The position numbers and the translations under genes were made by a program. A stretch of 64,000 nucleotides of DNA from assembly GCF_003546865.1 (NCBI RefSeq), contig NZ_CP023434.1, positions 124,001 through 188,000 of the forward strand, read 5' to 3'. Below the pieces are notes generated by a model. It did not search any database and was not told the DNA's origin. It saw only the letters and a program-made list of their open reading frames with translations. The number at the start of each line of letters is the position of its first letter. Within the stretch, counting starts at the first letter, position 1. The DNA is from Suicoccus acidiformans (GTDB lineage: Bacteria > Bacillota > Bacilli > Lactobacillales > Aerococcaceae). Positions 8,083 through 17,489 of this stretch are shown here, piece by piece.

Positions 8083-9615
8083 TTGAACTTTAAAGATTTA
8101 CAATTAAAAGCAGCCTTATTGGAAGGCTTAGAGGAAATGGGCTTTGAAGAGCCGACCCCCATTCAACAAGAAGCAATCCCGCCGGCTTTAGAAGGGTCGG
8201 ATGTGGTTGGTCAAGCGCAAACAGGCACAGGCAAAACAGCAGCCTTTGGCTTACCTTTGTTGAATCAATTAGATATGGATGCGGATTATGTGCAAGGCTT
8301 AATTATTACCCCAACCCGTGAGTTAGCGATTCAAGTCCAGGAAGAATTATATCGTTTGGGCAAAGGTTTAAAAGCCCGAAGTTTTGTCGTTTATGGTGGA
8401 TCTTCCATTGGCAAGCAAATTGAGCGTTTGAAACGCTTTAAGCCACAAATTGTCGTAGGAACCCCTGGTCGTATTCTAGATTTAATGCAACGCAAGGTCT
8501 TGAAGGTAAATCAGCTGAGCGTTCTCATCTTAGATGAGGCGGATGAGATGTTGAATATGGGCTTTATTGATGACATGCGAGCCATTATTCGTCAAACCCC
8601 TGATAGCCGTCAAACCCTCATGTTCTCAGCAACCATGTCAAGTTCGGTGAAGCAGTTGAGTGAGCAATTCTTGCATCAGCCGGTACAGGTTAAGGTGAAA
8701 GCGACCCAGTTAACAGCAGATGCAGTAGATCAATACTTTGTCAAATGTCGTGACGATGAGAAATTCGATATCCTTACCCGTATTATTGAAGTCCAGAATC
8801 CAACCCAGGCCATTGTCTTTTGTCGGACGAAGAAGCGGGTCGATGAAGTGGGTCGTGCTCTGTCTGTCCGAGGTTTTAACGCAGAGTTAATTCATGGGGA
8901 CATCACCCAACAGAAACGAACCAGTGTGATACGTGAATTCCGTTCAGGTAACTTAGAATTGCTTGTGGCAACAGACGTAGCAGCTCGTGGTCTAGACATC
9001 TCGGGTGTGACCCATGTTTATAATTACGACATCCCTCAAGACCCCGAAAGCTATGTGCATCGAATTGGGCGAACAGGGCGTGCTGGGCAAAGTGGTCAGT
9101 CGATTACCTTTGTTGTAGCTAATGAGATGGATTATTTACGGACCATTGAAACGCTCACGAAGCAACAAATGTCACCCTTGCGTCCGCCAACTGAGCAAGA
9201 AGCACGGGCAGGCCAATTACAGCATTTAATTGATCAAATAAATGACAAATTAACAGCAAATGATGTGCAGGCCTACCGTAATTCCGCTAAACTATTATTA
9301 AACCATTACGAACCCAATGATTTAGTCTCGGCCTTATTGAGTGAAATCATTACAGATACAACCGATATCGATGTACAAATTTCTCCGCAAAAGCCCTTGC
9401 CTCGTTCAGGTAAGAATCAGCGTAGCCGCAGTAAAGGCCGACCATCGAATTATCGCAAGCAACGCAAAGGTTCAGGCAATCGAAGCCGTTCAGGTGGAGG
9501 TCGTCGTTCAAACCAAGGCAAGCGTAAGCAAGATAAGCCGAACCAAGAAAGACGGAAACAAGATCAAGTGAATCGCAGTAATAACTTTAGTATTCGACGC
9601 AAACAAGATTCATAG
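8083..9615 (+). CDS. cshA: DEAD-box RNA helicase CshA
   Basis: A 510-residue DEAD-box ATP-dependent RNA helicase; in Bacillota CshA joins the degradosome and helps ribosome assembly and cold adaptation. Motifs in order: Q motif (FEEPTPIQQEAIPPAL), I (AQTGTGKT), Ia (TPTRELA), Ib (TPGR), II (DEAD), III (SAT), IV-V (IVFCRTKKR, DVAARGLDI) and VI (HRIGRTGRAG). The C-terminal ~70 residues are very rich in Arg, Lys, Ser, Gly and Gln, an RNA-binding tail typical of CshA. The start is TTG at 8083, with AGAAGGAGA seven bases upstream. Confidence 0.94.
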   Translation: MNFKDLQLKAALLEGLEEMGFEEPTPIQQEAIPPALEGSDVVGQAQTGTGKTAAFGLPLLNQLDMDADYVQGLIITPTRELAIQVQEELYRLGKGLKARSFVVYGGSSIGKQIERLKRFKPQIVVGTPGRILDLMQRKVLKVNQLSVLILDEADEMLNMGFIDDMRAIIRQTPDSRQTLMFSATMSSSVKQLSEQFLHQPVQVKVKATQLTADAVDQYFVKCRDDEKFDILTRIIEVQNPTQAIVFCRTKKRVDEVGRALSVRGFNAELIHGDITQQKRTSVIREFRSGNLELLVATDVAARGLDISGVTHVYNYDIPQDPESYVHRIGRTGRAGQSGQSITFVVANEMDYLRTIETLTKQQMSPLRPPTEQEARAGQLQHLIDQINDKLTANDVQAYRNSAKLLLNHYEPNDLVSALLSEIITDTTDIDVQISPQKPLPRSGKNQRSRSKGRPSNYRKQRKGSGNRSRSGGGRRSNQGKRKQDKPNQERRKQDQVNRSNNFSIRRKQDS

Positions 9616-9625
9616 GAGGAAAGCT

Positions 9626-10012
9626 ATGCGTATCGGAACGGATATCATTGAAATTGAGCGTGTGTATGAAGCCAGTCAAAGGCAAGCGCACTTCGCTAAA
9701 CGTATCCTATCTGCTGAGGAATATGCTTTATATGACACGTATAGTCCTAAGCGTCAACAGACCTTCTTAGCTGGACGCTTCAGTGCAAAAGAAGCATACG
9801 GTAAAGCTTTAGGAACGGGTGTAGGGCATTGGCTCAAATTTGACCAATTGTCCGTCATGCCTGATGCCAAAGGTGCTCCTCAATGGTCGCAAGGACCAAT
9901 AACTGAGGGTGTTCGTGTGAGCATTAGCCATTCACGAGATTATGCAACAGCTACGGTATTAATAGAGCTGAGTGATGAAGAGATTGCCAGGCAACTGGAG
10001 AAAGGAAGATAG
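9626..10012 (+). CDS. acpS: Holo-[acyl-carrier-protein] synthase
   Basis: A 128-residue phosphopantetheinyl transferase that moves 4'-phosphopantetheine from CoA to acyl carrier protein for fatty acid synthesis. The N-terminal MRIGTDIIEIERV carries the metal-binding Asp6, and FLAGRFSAKEAYGKALGTG carries the second metal ligand (Glu) and the catalytic Lys. VSISHSRDYATATVLI closes the fold. RBS is GGAGG six bases before ATG. It is followed by alr after 2 bp, the usual acpS-alr order in Bacillota. Confidence 0.95.
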   Translation: MRIGTDIIEIERVYEASQRQAHFAKRILSAEEYALYDTYSPKRQQTFLAGRFSAKEAYGKALGTGVGHWLKFDQLSVMPDAKGAPQWSQGPITEGVRVSISHSRDYATATVLIELSDEEIARQLEKGR

Positions 10013-10014
10013 CT

Positions 10015-11211
10015 ATGATAGAACCCAGCGAACACCGTCCGAGTCAAGCCATAGTTGATTTGGGTGCTATTCGACACAATTTAACGATAATTCAAGCAAG
10101 AATGCAACCAGAGCAGTTACTCTATGCTACGGTTAAGGCTGATGCATATGGTCATGGGGCGATTCAGATTTCTAAAGCTGCGCTTGAAGCAGGTGCAGAC
10201 GGCTTAGCAGTAGCGACCGTAGATGAAGGCATAGAACTGCGTCAAGCGGGCATTCAAGATGTACCAATTCTTATCTTAGGCTTAACCGACCCTAGAGGCA
10301 TTGCTGAAATTCTACATTATCATTTAACAGTTACCGTCAGTGGGACTGAATTTTTCGAAGTGGCTTATCAACAGTTGCAGCGAAGTGGAGAATTGGCGCT
10401 TTTAGATGAATGTACATTAAACTTCCACTTGGCCTTAGATACGGGTATGGGGCGCATTGGTTTGAGAACAACAGCCGAAGTGCGGGCATTTGCCGAGGCA
10501 ATCAACGCCTTCCCTTGGGCGCAGTGGGAAGGGGTCTTTACCCATTTTGCTACAGCCGGTGGCGGTCCCGAAGCCTATATTCAAACGCAATGGAAGCAAT
10601 GGCAAAGCTTACTCCAAGCAGTGCCGGATACCGTCCGATATCGCCACTATGCCAATTCAGCTATGGCTCTTTGGTACGACCAAGCGATTCCATCTGACAT
10701 CGTTCGCTACGGCATCGGAATATATGGTGTGGATCCCAAGGATCAACTACCAGAAGGCGATTGGCCGGCGGATTTAGCCGTGAATCAGCAAGACGCCTTC
10801 AAACCAGCTCTTTCGTTAATTTCTGAAATTGTCCATGTTAAGAAAGTTACCAAAGGCAGTAAAATTAGCTATGGTGCGACTTATGAAGCGCAAGAGGACG
10901 AATGGATTGCCACCATCCCAATGGGCTACGCCGATGGATGGTTAAGGCGCTACGAGGTATTTCCCGTCTTAGTAGACGGTCAGGCTTGTCCAATTGTGGG
11001 CCGAATTAACATGGACCAGCTAATGATTCGCCTGCCGAAACAATACCCAGTTGGAACCACAGTGACCTTTATTGGTCAGGACGGACATTTAAATAACCAT
11101 GTTTCTTATCTAGCGCAACAAATCGATACGATTGGCTATGAGATACTTACTACCATTGGTAAGCGGGTGCCGCGAATTTACTTAGATGAAGCGGGCAAAG
11201 TGAAAGAATAG
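10015..11211 (+). CDS. alr: Alanine racemase
   Basis: A 398-residue PLP-dependent fold-type III enzyme that interconverts L- and D-alanine and feeds ddl. The PLP lysine is Lys41 in YATVKADAYGHGA; the second catalytic residue Tyr is in KISYGATYEA; PLP phosphate contacts are near RYGIGIYGVDP. The C-terminal beta-domain reads VLVDGQACPIVGRINMDQLMI. Length is normal. It is translated 2 bp after acpS and 11 bp before the next gene. Confidence 0.95.
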   Translation: MIEPSEHRPSQAIVDLGAIRHNLTIIQARMQPEQLLYATVKADAYGHGAIQISKAALEAGADGLAVATVDEGIELRQAGIQDVPILILGLTDPRGIAEILHYHLTVTVSGTEFFEVAYQQLQRSGELALLDECTLNFHLALDTGMGRIGLRTTAEVRAFAEAINAFPWAQWEGVFTHFATAGGGPEAYIQTQWKQWQSLLQAVPDTVRYRHYANSAMALWYDQAIPSDIVRYGIGIYGVDPKDQLPEGDWPADLAVNQQDAFKPALSLISEIVHVKKVTKGSKISYGATYEAQEDEWIATIPMGYADGWLRRYEVFPVLVDGQACPIVGRINMDQLMIRLPKQYPVGTTVTFIGQDGHLNNHVSYLAQQIDTIGYEILTTIGKRVPRIYLDEAGKVKE

Positions 11212-11222
11212 GAGTGTTCAAG

Positions 11223-11846
11223 ATGCAAATTTACCGCATCCAAATGCGTCGGGTTGATGTGAATACGTATGTTCTAGTGAATGAAGACAAGGAAGCTTTA
11301 TTGATTGATCCGGGCAGTGATTACCCTGAACTTATTGCTTGGCTTAATGAAGAAGGCTTTAAACCAATTGGGATTATGCTCACACATACCCATTTCGACC
11401 ATATTATCGGGCTTGACGCTGTTCGTGATGCTTTCCACATTGAAGCCTATAGTCATGAGATTGAGCAGGATTATGTTACTCAGCCGGACCAGAATTTATC
11501 GAGCTTACTTCCCGGTGAGGCACTTGAACTCCGCCCTATTGAACATGTCTGGTCGGCGATGGGCCCTCAAGAAATAGGCCCTTTCAAATTTAACGTGGTC
11601 TTCACCCCAGGACACAGCCCTGGACATGTCATTTATCACTTCCCAGACAAGGAATTTGCGATAGTGGGAGATACTATATTCCAAGGGAGTATTGGTCGGA
11701 CAGACTTACCTGGAGGGGACATGGATCAGTTGTTGGCGAGTATTCGTGAAGAAATCTTCACCTTGCCTGATGAGACGGTACTTTACCCGGGGCATGGTGA
11801 AGCAACCAATGTTGCAATGGAAAAGCAGTATAATCCATTCTTTTAA
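11223..11846 (+). CDS. Metallo-beta-lactamase-fold hydrolase (glyoxalase II/YqgX-like)
   Basis: A 207-residue single-domain MBL protein with the binuclear zinc motif THTHFDHIIG near residue 54, FTPGHSPGHVIYHF, a metal-bridging Asp in VGDTIFQGSIGRTDLPGGD and the last His in YPGHGEATN. This matches the short YqgX/GloB-like hydrolases found in Bacillota, which may cleave S-lactoylglutathione-type or other thioesters; the substrate is not certain. The ATG at 11223 is chosen because AGGAG lies eight bases before it; a GTG at 11214 falls inside that site. Confidence 0.85.
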   Translation: MQIYRIQMRRVDVNTYVLVNEDKEALLIDPGSDYPELIAWLNEEGFKPIGIMLTHTHFDHIIGLDAVRDAFHIEAYSHEIEQDYVTQPDQNLSSLLPGEALELRPIEHVWSAMGPQEIGPFKFNVVFTPGHSPGHVIYHFPDKEFAIVGDTIFQGSIGRTDLPGGDMDQLLASIREEIFTLPDETVLYPGHGEATNVAMEKQYNPFF

Positions 11847-11857
11847 CCTTAATAAAC

Positions 11858-11893
11858 AAATCCCTTGGCGCTGCAATTTAGCCCAAGGGATTT
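11858..11893. terminator. Bidirectional terminator
   Basis: AAATCCCTTGG pairs with CCAAGGGATTT between the MBL hydrolase on + and the CBS gene on -. Confidence 0.75.
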
Positions 11894-11895
11894 GA

Positions 11896-12528
11896 TTATA
11901 TCTCATAAATTTCGTAAGTGTAGCGCCGACGATTGAGTAGCTCCTTCATGCGATTAATTTGTGGGAGTTCAAGATAACTCGGTAAAGAGAAGAGAACAGC
12001 TGGTTGCTCCCAGTAATCATTCTCTGCTAAGGTATTTACCGCAAGAATATCACAGTAACGACGGATAATTCGGCTAATTTTGATAACATCGGTAGCATAA
12101 TCGTCTGACTTAATCGCAAGAATATATCCGGTGTCTTGAATGTTGCTTGCTTGTTGCATGAAGTGTGTCATCGAATCATGGTAAATAACCCCCATAAAGG
12201 CATTGCCTTCATCAAGAACAGCAATATAGGGTAAATCTTTAATTTTAAAGAGAAGATGATAAATTGTTTCGTTGATATGGACAGTTTTGGTTGTATTTTT
12301 AAGGAAATGCGTCACCGATAAGTCAGCTAAATTTGCATCGGGGTGATGGAATTTATGCTTATAAATATGATATCGGTAAATATTGCCCCGATAGAGATTA
12401 CTGGATGTATCGAGGACCGGGACATTTCTTTGGCTATGTTCTTCAAGAAGTCGGACTGCATCTTGGCAATTAGCAGTCTCGTCTAAATAGAAGATTTCTT
12501 GCTTGGGAACCAATAACGCTTCAATCAT
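11896..12528 (-). CDS. cbpA: CBS-ACT domain protein, CbpA-like (c-di-AMP binding candidate)
   Basis: A 210-residue protein with two N-terminal CBS motifs (residues 1-60, NVPVLD; and 70-130, IAVLDEGNAFMGVIYHDSMTHF) and a C-terminal ACT-like domain starting at GYILAIKSDDYATDVIKISRII. This architecture matches CbpA of Listeria, a c-di-AMP binding protein tied to stress signalling. The name is by architecture only; ligand binding has not been shown here. Start is ATG with AAAGGGGG upstream. The gene stands alone, divergent from the CorC-like gene at 12786. Confidence 0.7.
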   Translation of the reverse strand: MIEALLVPKQEIFYLDETANCQDAVRLLEEHSQRNVPVLDTSSNLYRGNIYRYHIYKHKFHHPDANLADLSVTHFLKNTTKTVHINETIYHLLFKIKDLPYIAVLDEGNAFMGVIYHDSMTHFMQQASNIQDTGYILAIKSDDYATDVIKISRIIRRYCDILAVNTLAENDYWEQPAVLFSLPSYLELPQINRMKELLNRRRYTYEIYEI

Positions 12529-12675
12529 TCTTGCAAAGCCCCCTTTCCTGAGCGTAATAAAGTGCTTTCAAACATGCTAAGTTTACCAGAATTATGAGAA
12601 AAAGGCAATGAATTCTAATATAAAACTTATCATCCCTTTTGAAAGTGGAAAGTGTTAGTCACTAGCGGAAATAGC

Positions 12676-12704
12676 TTAAAGTTCTTTAAGAAATAGTGTA
12701 TAAT
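12676..12704 (+). promoter_or_regulatory. Promoter of the CNNM/CorC-type gene
   Basis: TATAAT (12699-12704) is preceded at 17 bp by TTAAAG (12676-12681). The roughly 80-base leader also contains a short possible hairpin (AGCTCA with TGGGCT, 12727-12752) followed by a T-run. Confidence 0.5.
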
Positions 12705-12785
12705 ATTTTTAAGTAAACTGTTGGATAGCTCATGTGCTTATGGCAGTGGGCTGAGAAATTTTTTGGATAAAGGGGAGATTATTGA

Positions 12786-14210
12786 ATGGACTCGGGTTCC
12801 TTGTGGATTCAGGTAATCATTATTATTGTTTTAACGTTAATTAACGCATTCTTTGCGGGAAGTGAGCTTGCTTTCGTATCAGTCAATCAGAATAAGATGA
12901 AGCAATTGGCTGAAGAAGGTGATAAGCGTGCAGCAAGGGTATTGAAGTTGTTAGAGGATTCAGACGGCTTTCTAGCGACGATTCAAGTTGCCATTACCTT
13001 GGCCGGATTCCTATCCAGTGCCTCTGCTGCTACGAGTTTTTCTGAAGTGCTTGCCGCTTGGTTACCTAATATTCCTGGGGTAGGGACAATTTCAATTATA
13101 GTAGTTACTTTAATCTTGTCCTATATCACACTCGTATTTGGTGAGTTATACCCCAAGCAATTGGCTTTGCAGATGCCAGAGGAATTTGCTATGGCAGCGA
13201 GTGGGGTCATCTCCGGTGTTCAGACTGTCTTTAAACCTTTCGTGCGTTTATTATCTGCTTCAACAGGCTTCCTTAAACGCATTACGCCGATTGATTTCGT
13301 GGAGGAAGAAGAGAAATTCACGCGCGATGAAATGCGAGCTATCATGGCTCAAACCCGTCAAGAAGGTACCATCGATTTGGCTGAGTTCTCTATGCTTGAG
13401 GGTGTACTATCGTTAGATAATAAATTAGCCCGTGAAATAATGGTTCCACGAACGGATACACAAATGCTCGATATCGAAGATCCTTATGAGGAGAATATCG
13501 ATGCTATTATGCGCAGTCCTTATTCACGTATACCTTTCTATAAAGGTGATAAAGATAATGTCGTTGGTGTCATTCACGTTAAGAATGTCTTGCGTTCGAT
13601 TCATGACCGTTATGGGCAAGAGAATTTATATGAGCCACTCGACTTAGAAGCAATTATGAGTGAGCCGCTGTTTGCCCCATCTTATGTGTATATTGATGAC
13701 TTATTAATCGAATTTCGTCGAGAACAAACCCATATGGCTATCCTTCTGGATGAATATGGTGGGGTAGAAGGGATTGTTACGATGGAAGACGTCTTGGAAG
13801 AAATTGTGGGCGAAATTGAAGACGAGTCAGATGTGAACCCATCGACAGATATTCGCAAAATTGATGATGAGAATTATTATGTCAATGGAACTACACCGAT
13901 TGACAAATTCGCCAATTACTTTAATGTTGATGTATCTTCTGATGAAGTGGATACCATCGCAGGGCTTGTGATTTACCATTTAGGTTATGTGCCGGACGAT
14001 GATGAGCGTATTCAACTAAGAGCAGGCTCCTGTGTTCTAACAACGAATCATATTGAAAGTGGTCGGATTAGAGGATTACATGTACAAATTGATCCCAATT
14101 ATACGATTGACACGCCTTATGACTTAACAGAAGATGTTGAATCAGCTTATCAAGAAGAAATTGAACGCATTGAAGATGCCCTTGAGGATAATGGAGATTC
14201 AGACGATTAA
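12786..14210 (+). CDS. CNNM/CorC-HlyC family membrane protein
   Basis: A 474-residue 'hemolysin family' protein. Order: DUF21/CNNM transmembrane domain (residues 5-170, with NAFFAGSELAFVSVN and VAITLAGFLSS), two CBS motifs (about 205-330; MVPRTDTQMLDIED and MAILLDEYGGVEGIVTMEDVLEEIVGEIEDE), a CorC_HlyC domain (about 345-430), and an acidic tail. Relatives such as MpfA and YhdP act in magnesium efflux, which is the likeliest role; 'hemolysin' is a historical name. It is transcribed alone, between its promoter and a strong terminator. Confidence 0.88.
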   Translation: MDSGSLWIQVIIIIVLTLINAFFAGSELAFVSVNQNKMKQLAEEGDKRAARVLKLLEDSDGFLATIQVAITLAGFLSSASAATSFSEVLAAWLPNIPGVGTISIIVVTLILSYITLVFGELYPKQLALQMPEEFAMAASGVISGVQTVFKPFVRLLSASTGFLKRITPIDFVEEEEKFTRDEMRAIMAQTRQEGTIDLAEFSMLEGVLSLDNKLAREIMVPRTDTQMLDIEDPYEENIDAIMRSPYSRIPFYKGDKDNVVGVIHVKNVLRSIHDRYGQENLYEPLDLEAIMSEPLFAPSYVYIDDLLIEFRREQTHMAILLDEYGGVEGIVTMEDVLEEIVGEIEDESDVNPSTDIRKIDDENYYVNGTTPIDKFANYFNVDVSSDEVDTIAGLVIYHLGYVPDDDERIQLRAGSCVLTTNHIESGRIRGLHVQIDPNYTIDTPYDLTEDVESAYQEEIERIEDALEDNGDSDD

Positions 14211-14216
14211 ATGCAT

Positions 14217-14266
14217 GAGACCGAACCGAACCTTTAAGAGATAATGAAGGGACGGTTCGGCTTTTA
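14217..14266 (+). terminator. Terminator after the CNNM/CorC gene
   Basis: GACCGAACCG / CGGTTCGG form the stem, followed by CTTTTAAA. Confidence 0.7.
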
Positions 14267-14312
14267 AATATAATCCCAATGATCCTACAATAAGCTTAGA
14301 AAGAGGATGAAG

Positions 14313-15020
14313 ATGGCGCAAGAAGAAGGTAGAAAGTTAAATGAAATGATGGACCGGCCGATTGTGATGGCGAAAGTGGTCGATTATATGCGTGAAGCAC
14401 AAGGGAAATTTCCCGGCGGGGTTGGAGAAATTCAAGCTTATGCCAACGAACGTGGCATCCCGGTTATCCCTCATGAAACGGCGAAATTTATCGATTGGCT
14501 CTTAGCAATTATTCAACCGGAGCAAATTCTAGAAATTGGTACGGCCATCGGCTTCTCAGCCAGTCTCATGGCTCAGCATTTAGCTGAAGGAGGTCATTTA
14601 ACAACCATTGATCGCTATGAACAGATGTACACTCGGGCCAAAGAAAATTTCCAAAAGCAAGGTCTCGACGAACAAATTACTTTACTAGAAGGGGATGCGA
14701 AGGATATCTTGCCGACCTTGCCTGATGCGCATTATGATGTGATTTTTATGGATAGTGCTAAGGCTAAATATATTGAGTTCCTGCCGGATTGCCTACGTGT
14801 ATTAAAGATGGGTGGCATTGTGATGATTGATGATATCTTCCAAGGTGGAACAGTTCTGGATGACGAAGCAGATATACCGAAACGGGTGCGTAAGATTCAT
14901 CGCAAGTTGAATGAATTGTTGGATACTGTTTTAGCAGATGAAGTAAACCGCTCTGCACTTATACCACTAGGAGATGGTCTATTAGTGATACGAAAGGAAG
15001 GCGACTATGACGAAGATTAA
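14313..15020 (+). CDS. trmR: tRNA 5-hydroxyuridine methyltransferase / class I O-methyltransferase
   Basis: A class I SAM-dependent O-methyltransferase of about 235 residues. LEIGTAIGFSASLMAQHL is the SAM motif I, TTIDRYEQMYTRAKENF motif II, and YDVIFMDSAKAKYIEFL and VMIDDIFQGG hold the metal and catalytic aspartates. It resembles TrmR (YrrM), which methylates 5-hydroxyuridine at the tRNA wobble position. Start ATG at 14313 fits the AAAGAGG at 14299-14305 better than ATG 14307. Its last codons overlap the next gene by 14 bp. Confidence 0.82.
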   Translation: MAQEEGRKLNEMMDRPIVMAKVVDYMREAQGKFPGGVGEIQAYANERGIPVIPHETAKFIDWLLAIIQPEQILEIGTAIGFSASLMAQHLAEGGHLTTIDRYEQMYTRAKENFQKQGLDEQITLLEGDAKDILPTLPDAHYDVIFMDSAKAKYIEFLPDCLRVLKMGGIVMIDDIFQGGTVLDDEADIPKRVRKIHRKLNELLDTVLADEVNRSALIPLGDGLLVIRKEGDYDED

Positions 15021-15825
15021 ACTGATTGCGATTGATTTAGACGGCACCTTACTCAATGATGAAACACAGGTCCCACAAGCGAATATAGCCGCGATTGAGC
15101 AAGTGATTAAGCAAGGTTACCGCATAGTGATTTGCACTGGCCGGACCTTACAAGGCGCTAAACGTTTCATTGAACAATTGAACATTGAGGCAGGCCAAGA
15201 AGAATACACCATCTTTCAGAATGGTGCCCTAACGTATCGTTTACCTGAATATGAGTGTATCCAAGTCTTCACACTTAACGCCAAGGCCAAGCAAGCAGGT
15301 TTGGCTTTCGTCAGAAAGCATCAGCTAGAGCTCGTTGCCTTTGATACAGAACACTTCTATGTGGTCGATAACCCAGAGCCGACACATTTGGTGAAAGATG
15401 ATGCTGAAACGTTAGCAATGGATATGGTCTTTGTGTCTGAAGAAGAATTCTTAGCGAATGACCGCATTAACAAATTGACGTTTATTGCACCTGAGGCGAA
15501 ATTAGATCAAGCTCAAGCAGCTGGTATTGCAAGCTTGGAAGAATATGGCAATCCGGTCCGGAGTCAGCCTTGGCTGATAGAGCTCTTGCCACAAGCAGTC
15601 AATAAAGGGGTTGCTTTAAAAGCCTTAGCAGCTAAATTAGGCTTTGAGGCAAGCGAAGTGATGGCCATTGGTGATCAATTGAATGACTATGAAATGTTGG
15701 AATGGGCTGAACATAGTGTGGCAATGGGCCAAGCGGTTGAACCCATTCAAAAGCTAGCTCGTTATCAGACGAAGTCAAATAATGAAGCTGGTGTAGCCTA
15801 CGCCTTGGCAAACTTCATAAATTAA
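15007..15825 (+). CDS. Cof-type HAD phosphatase
   Basis: A 272-residue HAD hydrolase with a C2B cap. Motif I is IDLDGTLLND (nucleophile Asp near residue 9), motif II ICTGRT, motif III Lys in NKGVALKALAAKLG, and motif IV AIGDQLNDYEML. Cof/YwpJ-type enzymes dephosphorylate sugar phosphates or cofactors; the substrate cannot be told from sequence. It overlaps the trmR 3' end, so the two are co-translated. Confidence 0.9.
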   Translation: MTKIKLIAIDLDGTLLNDETQVPQANIAAIEQVIKQGYRIVICTGRTLQGAKRFIEQLNIEAGQEEYTIFQNGALTYRLPEYECIQVFTLNAKAKQAGLAFVRKHQLELVAFDTEHFYVVDNPEPTHLVKDDAETLAMDMVFVSEEEFLANDRINKLTFIAPEAKLDQAQAAGIASLEEYGNPVRSQPWLIELLPQAVNKGVALKALAAKLGFEASEVMAIGDQLNDYEMLEWAEHSVAMGQAVEPIQKLARYQTKSNNEAGVAYALANFIN

Positions 15826-15925
15826 TCTTACTTTTGTGAGCAAATGCGATAGAAAATTCATAAATGCATGCTATAATATTTATTTGAATGATGGATTTAT
15901 AATTTTTTAATCAGTGAGGTGGAAC

Positions 15926-17302
15926 ATGAAGAAGACACTTATTACCGTAGGTAGTCTACTGTTAGTAATTTTAGTGGCATATGGCGCAGGGATTGGCTAT
16001 TATGCAGAGAAGTTTCAAGCAAATACAGAATTTGCGACGGTTGACGTAAGTAATCTTACTTTGCCGGAAGCTCAAGCAAAAGTTGAAGAAGTTTTGTTAA
16101 ATAAGGAAATTACCTTAACGGAGAATGGTCAAGAAGTTGGGAGTATCGGCTTAGCGGAATTGAATCCTACGTTTAATACGGAAGAAGCTTTAACCGTTAC
16201 CTATAATTCTCAAGACCCGAATCAATGGTTAGGGAATTTCTTCCAATCCGATGAATTCAATGCAGACTTAATGTCAAATGTTGAAATTGACCAAGAAAAT
16301 CTAAATCAGAAATTATCGGAATTAGGCTTAAGTAATGATCAACGTCAAGCACCTGAGAATGCACAGATTAACTATTCACAAGCAGAAGGCTACACTGTTT
16401 CAGAAGCTAAAGATGGTAATCAACTAGACATCGAGGCCTTGCGTCAATTGATCTTAGACGGTATCCAAGCAGGTGAAGAGAAGATTGAAATCAATCAAGC
16501 TTTCTTAAAGCCTGAAGTAACGTCTGATGATGAAGTGATTGGCCAGTATATGGAACAAATCGAACAAGCTAAGGACACACAGATTACCCTACAAATTCAA
16601 GGGGAAGAAGTCGTGATTCCAGCTGAAAAGATTGAAAGTTGGATATACTTCGATGCTAATAACCAAATGGTTTTTGATGAGGCAATGATTCAAGAATACG
16701 TTGGTGAGTTAAACGAGCAGTATTCAACCTTCCTACGACCACGTACTTTCCAGAGTACTTTACAAGGGGAAGTGACCGTGGAACCGGGGACACTCGGTTG
16801 GTCAATCGACCGAGAAGCAGAAGCCGCTCAAATTGCGGAAGATCTGTATAGTGGCCAAGACGTCAAACGTGAAACTGCTGTCGTGGGGACAGGTTATAAC
16901 TCAGAAGGTAGTGATATCGGTAACACCTATGTTGAAATCGATATTGCCAACCAAACGATGTTTATCTACAAAGATGGCGAACAAGTATTCCAAACGCCGG
17001 TTGTAACCGGCCAAGTTGGTACGGACACCATTCCAGGTGCCTATGCGATTTGGGATAAACAAGAGAACGCAGAATTACGAGGCTATAATCCTCGTACAGA
17101 GCGTGATTATGTGCAACCAGTAGATTACTGGATGCCATTTGATGATACTGGTCAAGGTATCCATGATGCAAATTGGCAAAGTAGCTTTGGCGGAACTACT
17201 TATCAAATCAGCGGTTCGCTTGGATGTATTAATACACCACCGGAAGCCATGGCAACAGTTTTTGAATTGGTTGAAGTTGGTACACCAGTAGTTGTCTTTT
17301 AA
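15926..17302 (+). CDS. L,D-transpeptidase with tandem peptidoglycan-binding domains
   Basis: About 458 residues. An N-terminal membrane anchor (LITVGSLLLVILVAYGAGIGYYA) is followed by two PG_binding_4-type domains (about 35-320), then a YkuD catalytic domain with GIHDANWQSSFGG (catalytic His) and SGSLGCINTP (catalytic Cys in the SxGCxN motif). Such enzymes form 3-3 peptidoglycan crosslinks or attach proteins to the wall, outside the membrane. This is the Ldt-fm-type layout. ATG 15926 is used because GTGAGGTGG ends four bases upstream. A TATAAT is at 15872-15877. It precedes walR with its own terminator. Confidence 0.92.
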   Translation: MKKTLITVGSLLLVILVAYGAGIGYYAEKFQANTEFATVDVSNLTLPEAQAKVEEVLLNKEITLTENGQEVGSIGLAELNPTFNTEEALTVTYNSQDPNQWLGNFFQSDEFNADLMSNVEIDQENLNQKLSELGLSNDQRQAPENAQINYSQAEGYTVSEAKDGNQLDIEALRQLILDGIQAGEEKIEINQAFLKPEVTSDDEVIGQYMEQIEQAKDTQITLQIQGEEVVIPAEKIESWIYFDANNQMVFDEAMIQEYVGELNEQYSTFLRPRTFQSTLQGEVTVEPGTLGWSIDREAEAAQIAEDLYSGQDVKRETAVVGTGYNSEGSDIGNTYVEIDIANQTMFIYKDGEQVFQTPVVTGQVGTDTIPGAYAIWDKQENAELRGYNPRTERDYVQPVDYWMPFDDTGQGIHDANWQSSFGGTTYQISGSLGCINTPPEAMATVFELVEVGTPVVVF

Positions 17303-17318
17303 TCAAATAAGTAAGTTA

Positions 17319-17368
17319 AGTCTGGAAGGCTCCTTAAGTATATTGAAGTGGCCCGACAGACTTTTTTT
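17319..17368 (+). terminator. Terminator after the L,D-transpeptidase
   Basis: AAGTCTG pairs with CAGACTT and is followed by a run of seven T. Confidence 0.65.
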
Positions 17369-17414
17369 GAATTGAGTAGTATATAATCTAACCTCTTCAT
17401 CACACATTGCGACT

Positions 17415-17442
17415 TTGACTAATCCTTAGGAAACGCTATAAT
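17415..17442 (+). promoter_or_regulatory. Promoter of the walRKHI operon
   Basis: TTGACT (17415-17420) and TATAAT (17437-17442) with a 16-bp spacer, about 47 bp before the walR start. Confidence 0.75.
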
Positions 17443-17489
17443 AGAAGTGTTAAGAAAGAGACAAACATATATTACATAAGGAGATCATT

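Noticed and set aside
10410-10777. Two overlapping + strand ORFs inside alr
   Set aside because: Both are shadows in other frames of the intact alanine racemase gene.
12705-12785. Possible riboswitch before the CNNM/CorC gene
   Set aside because: The leader is too short for an M-box or yybP-ykoY element, and no conserved core could be found.
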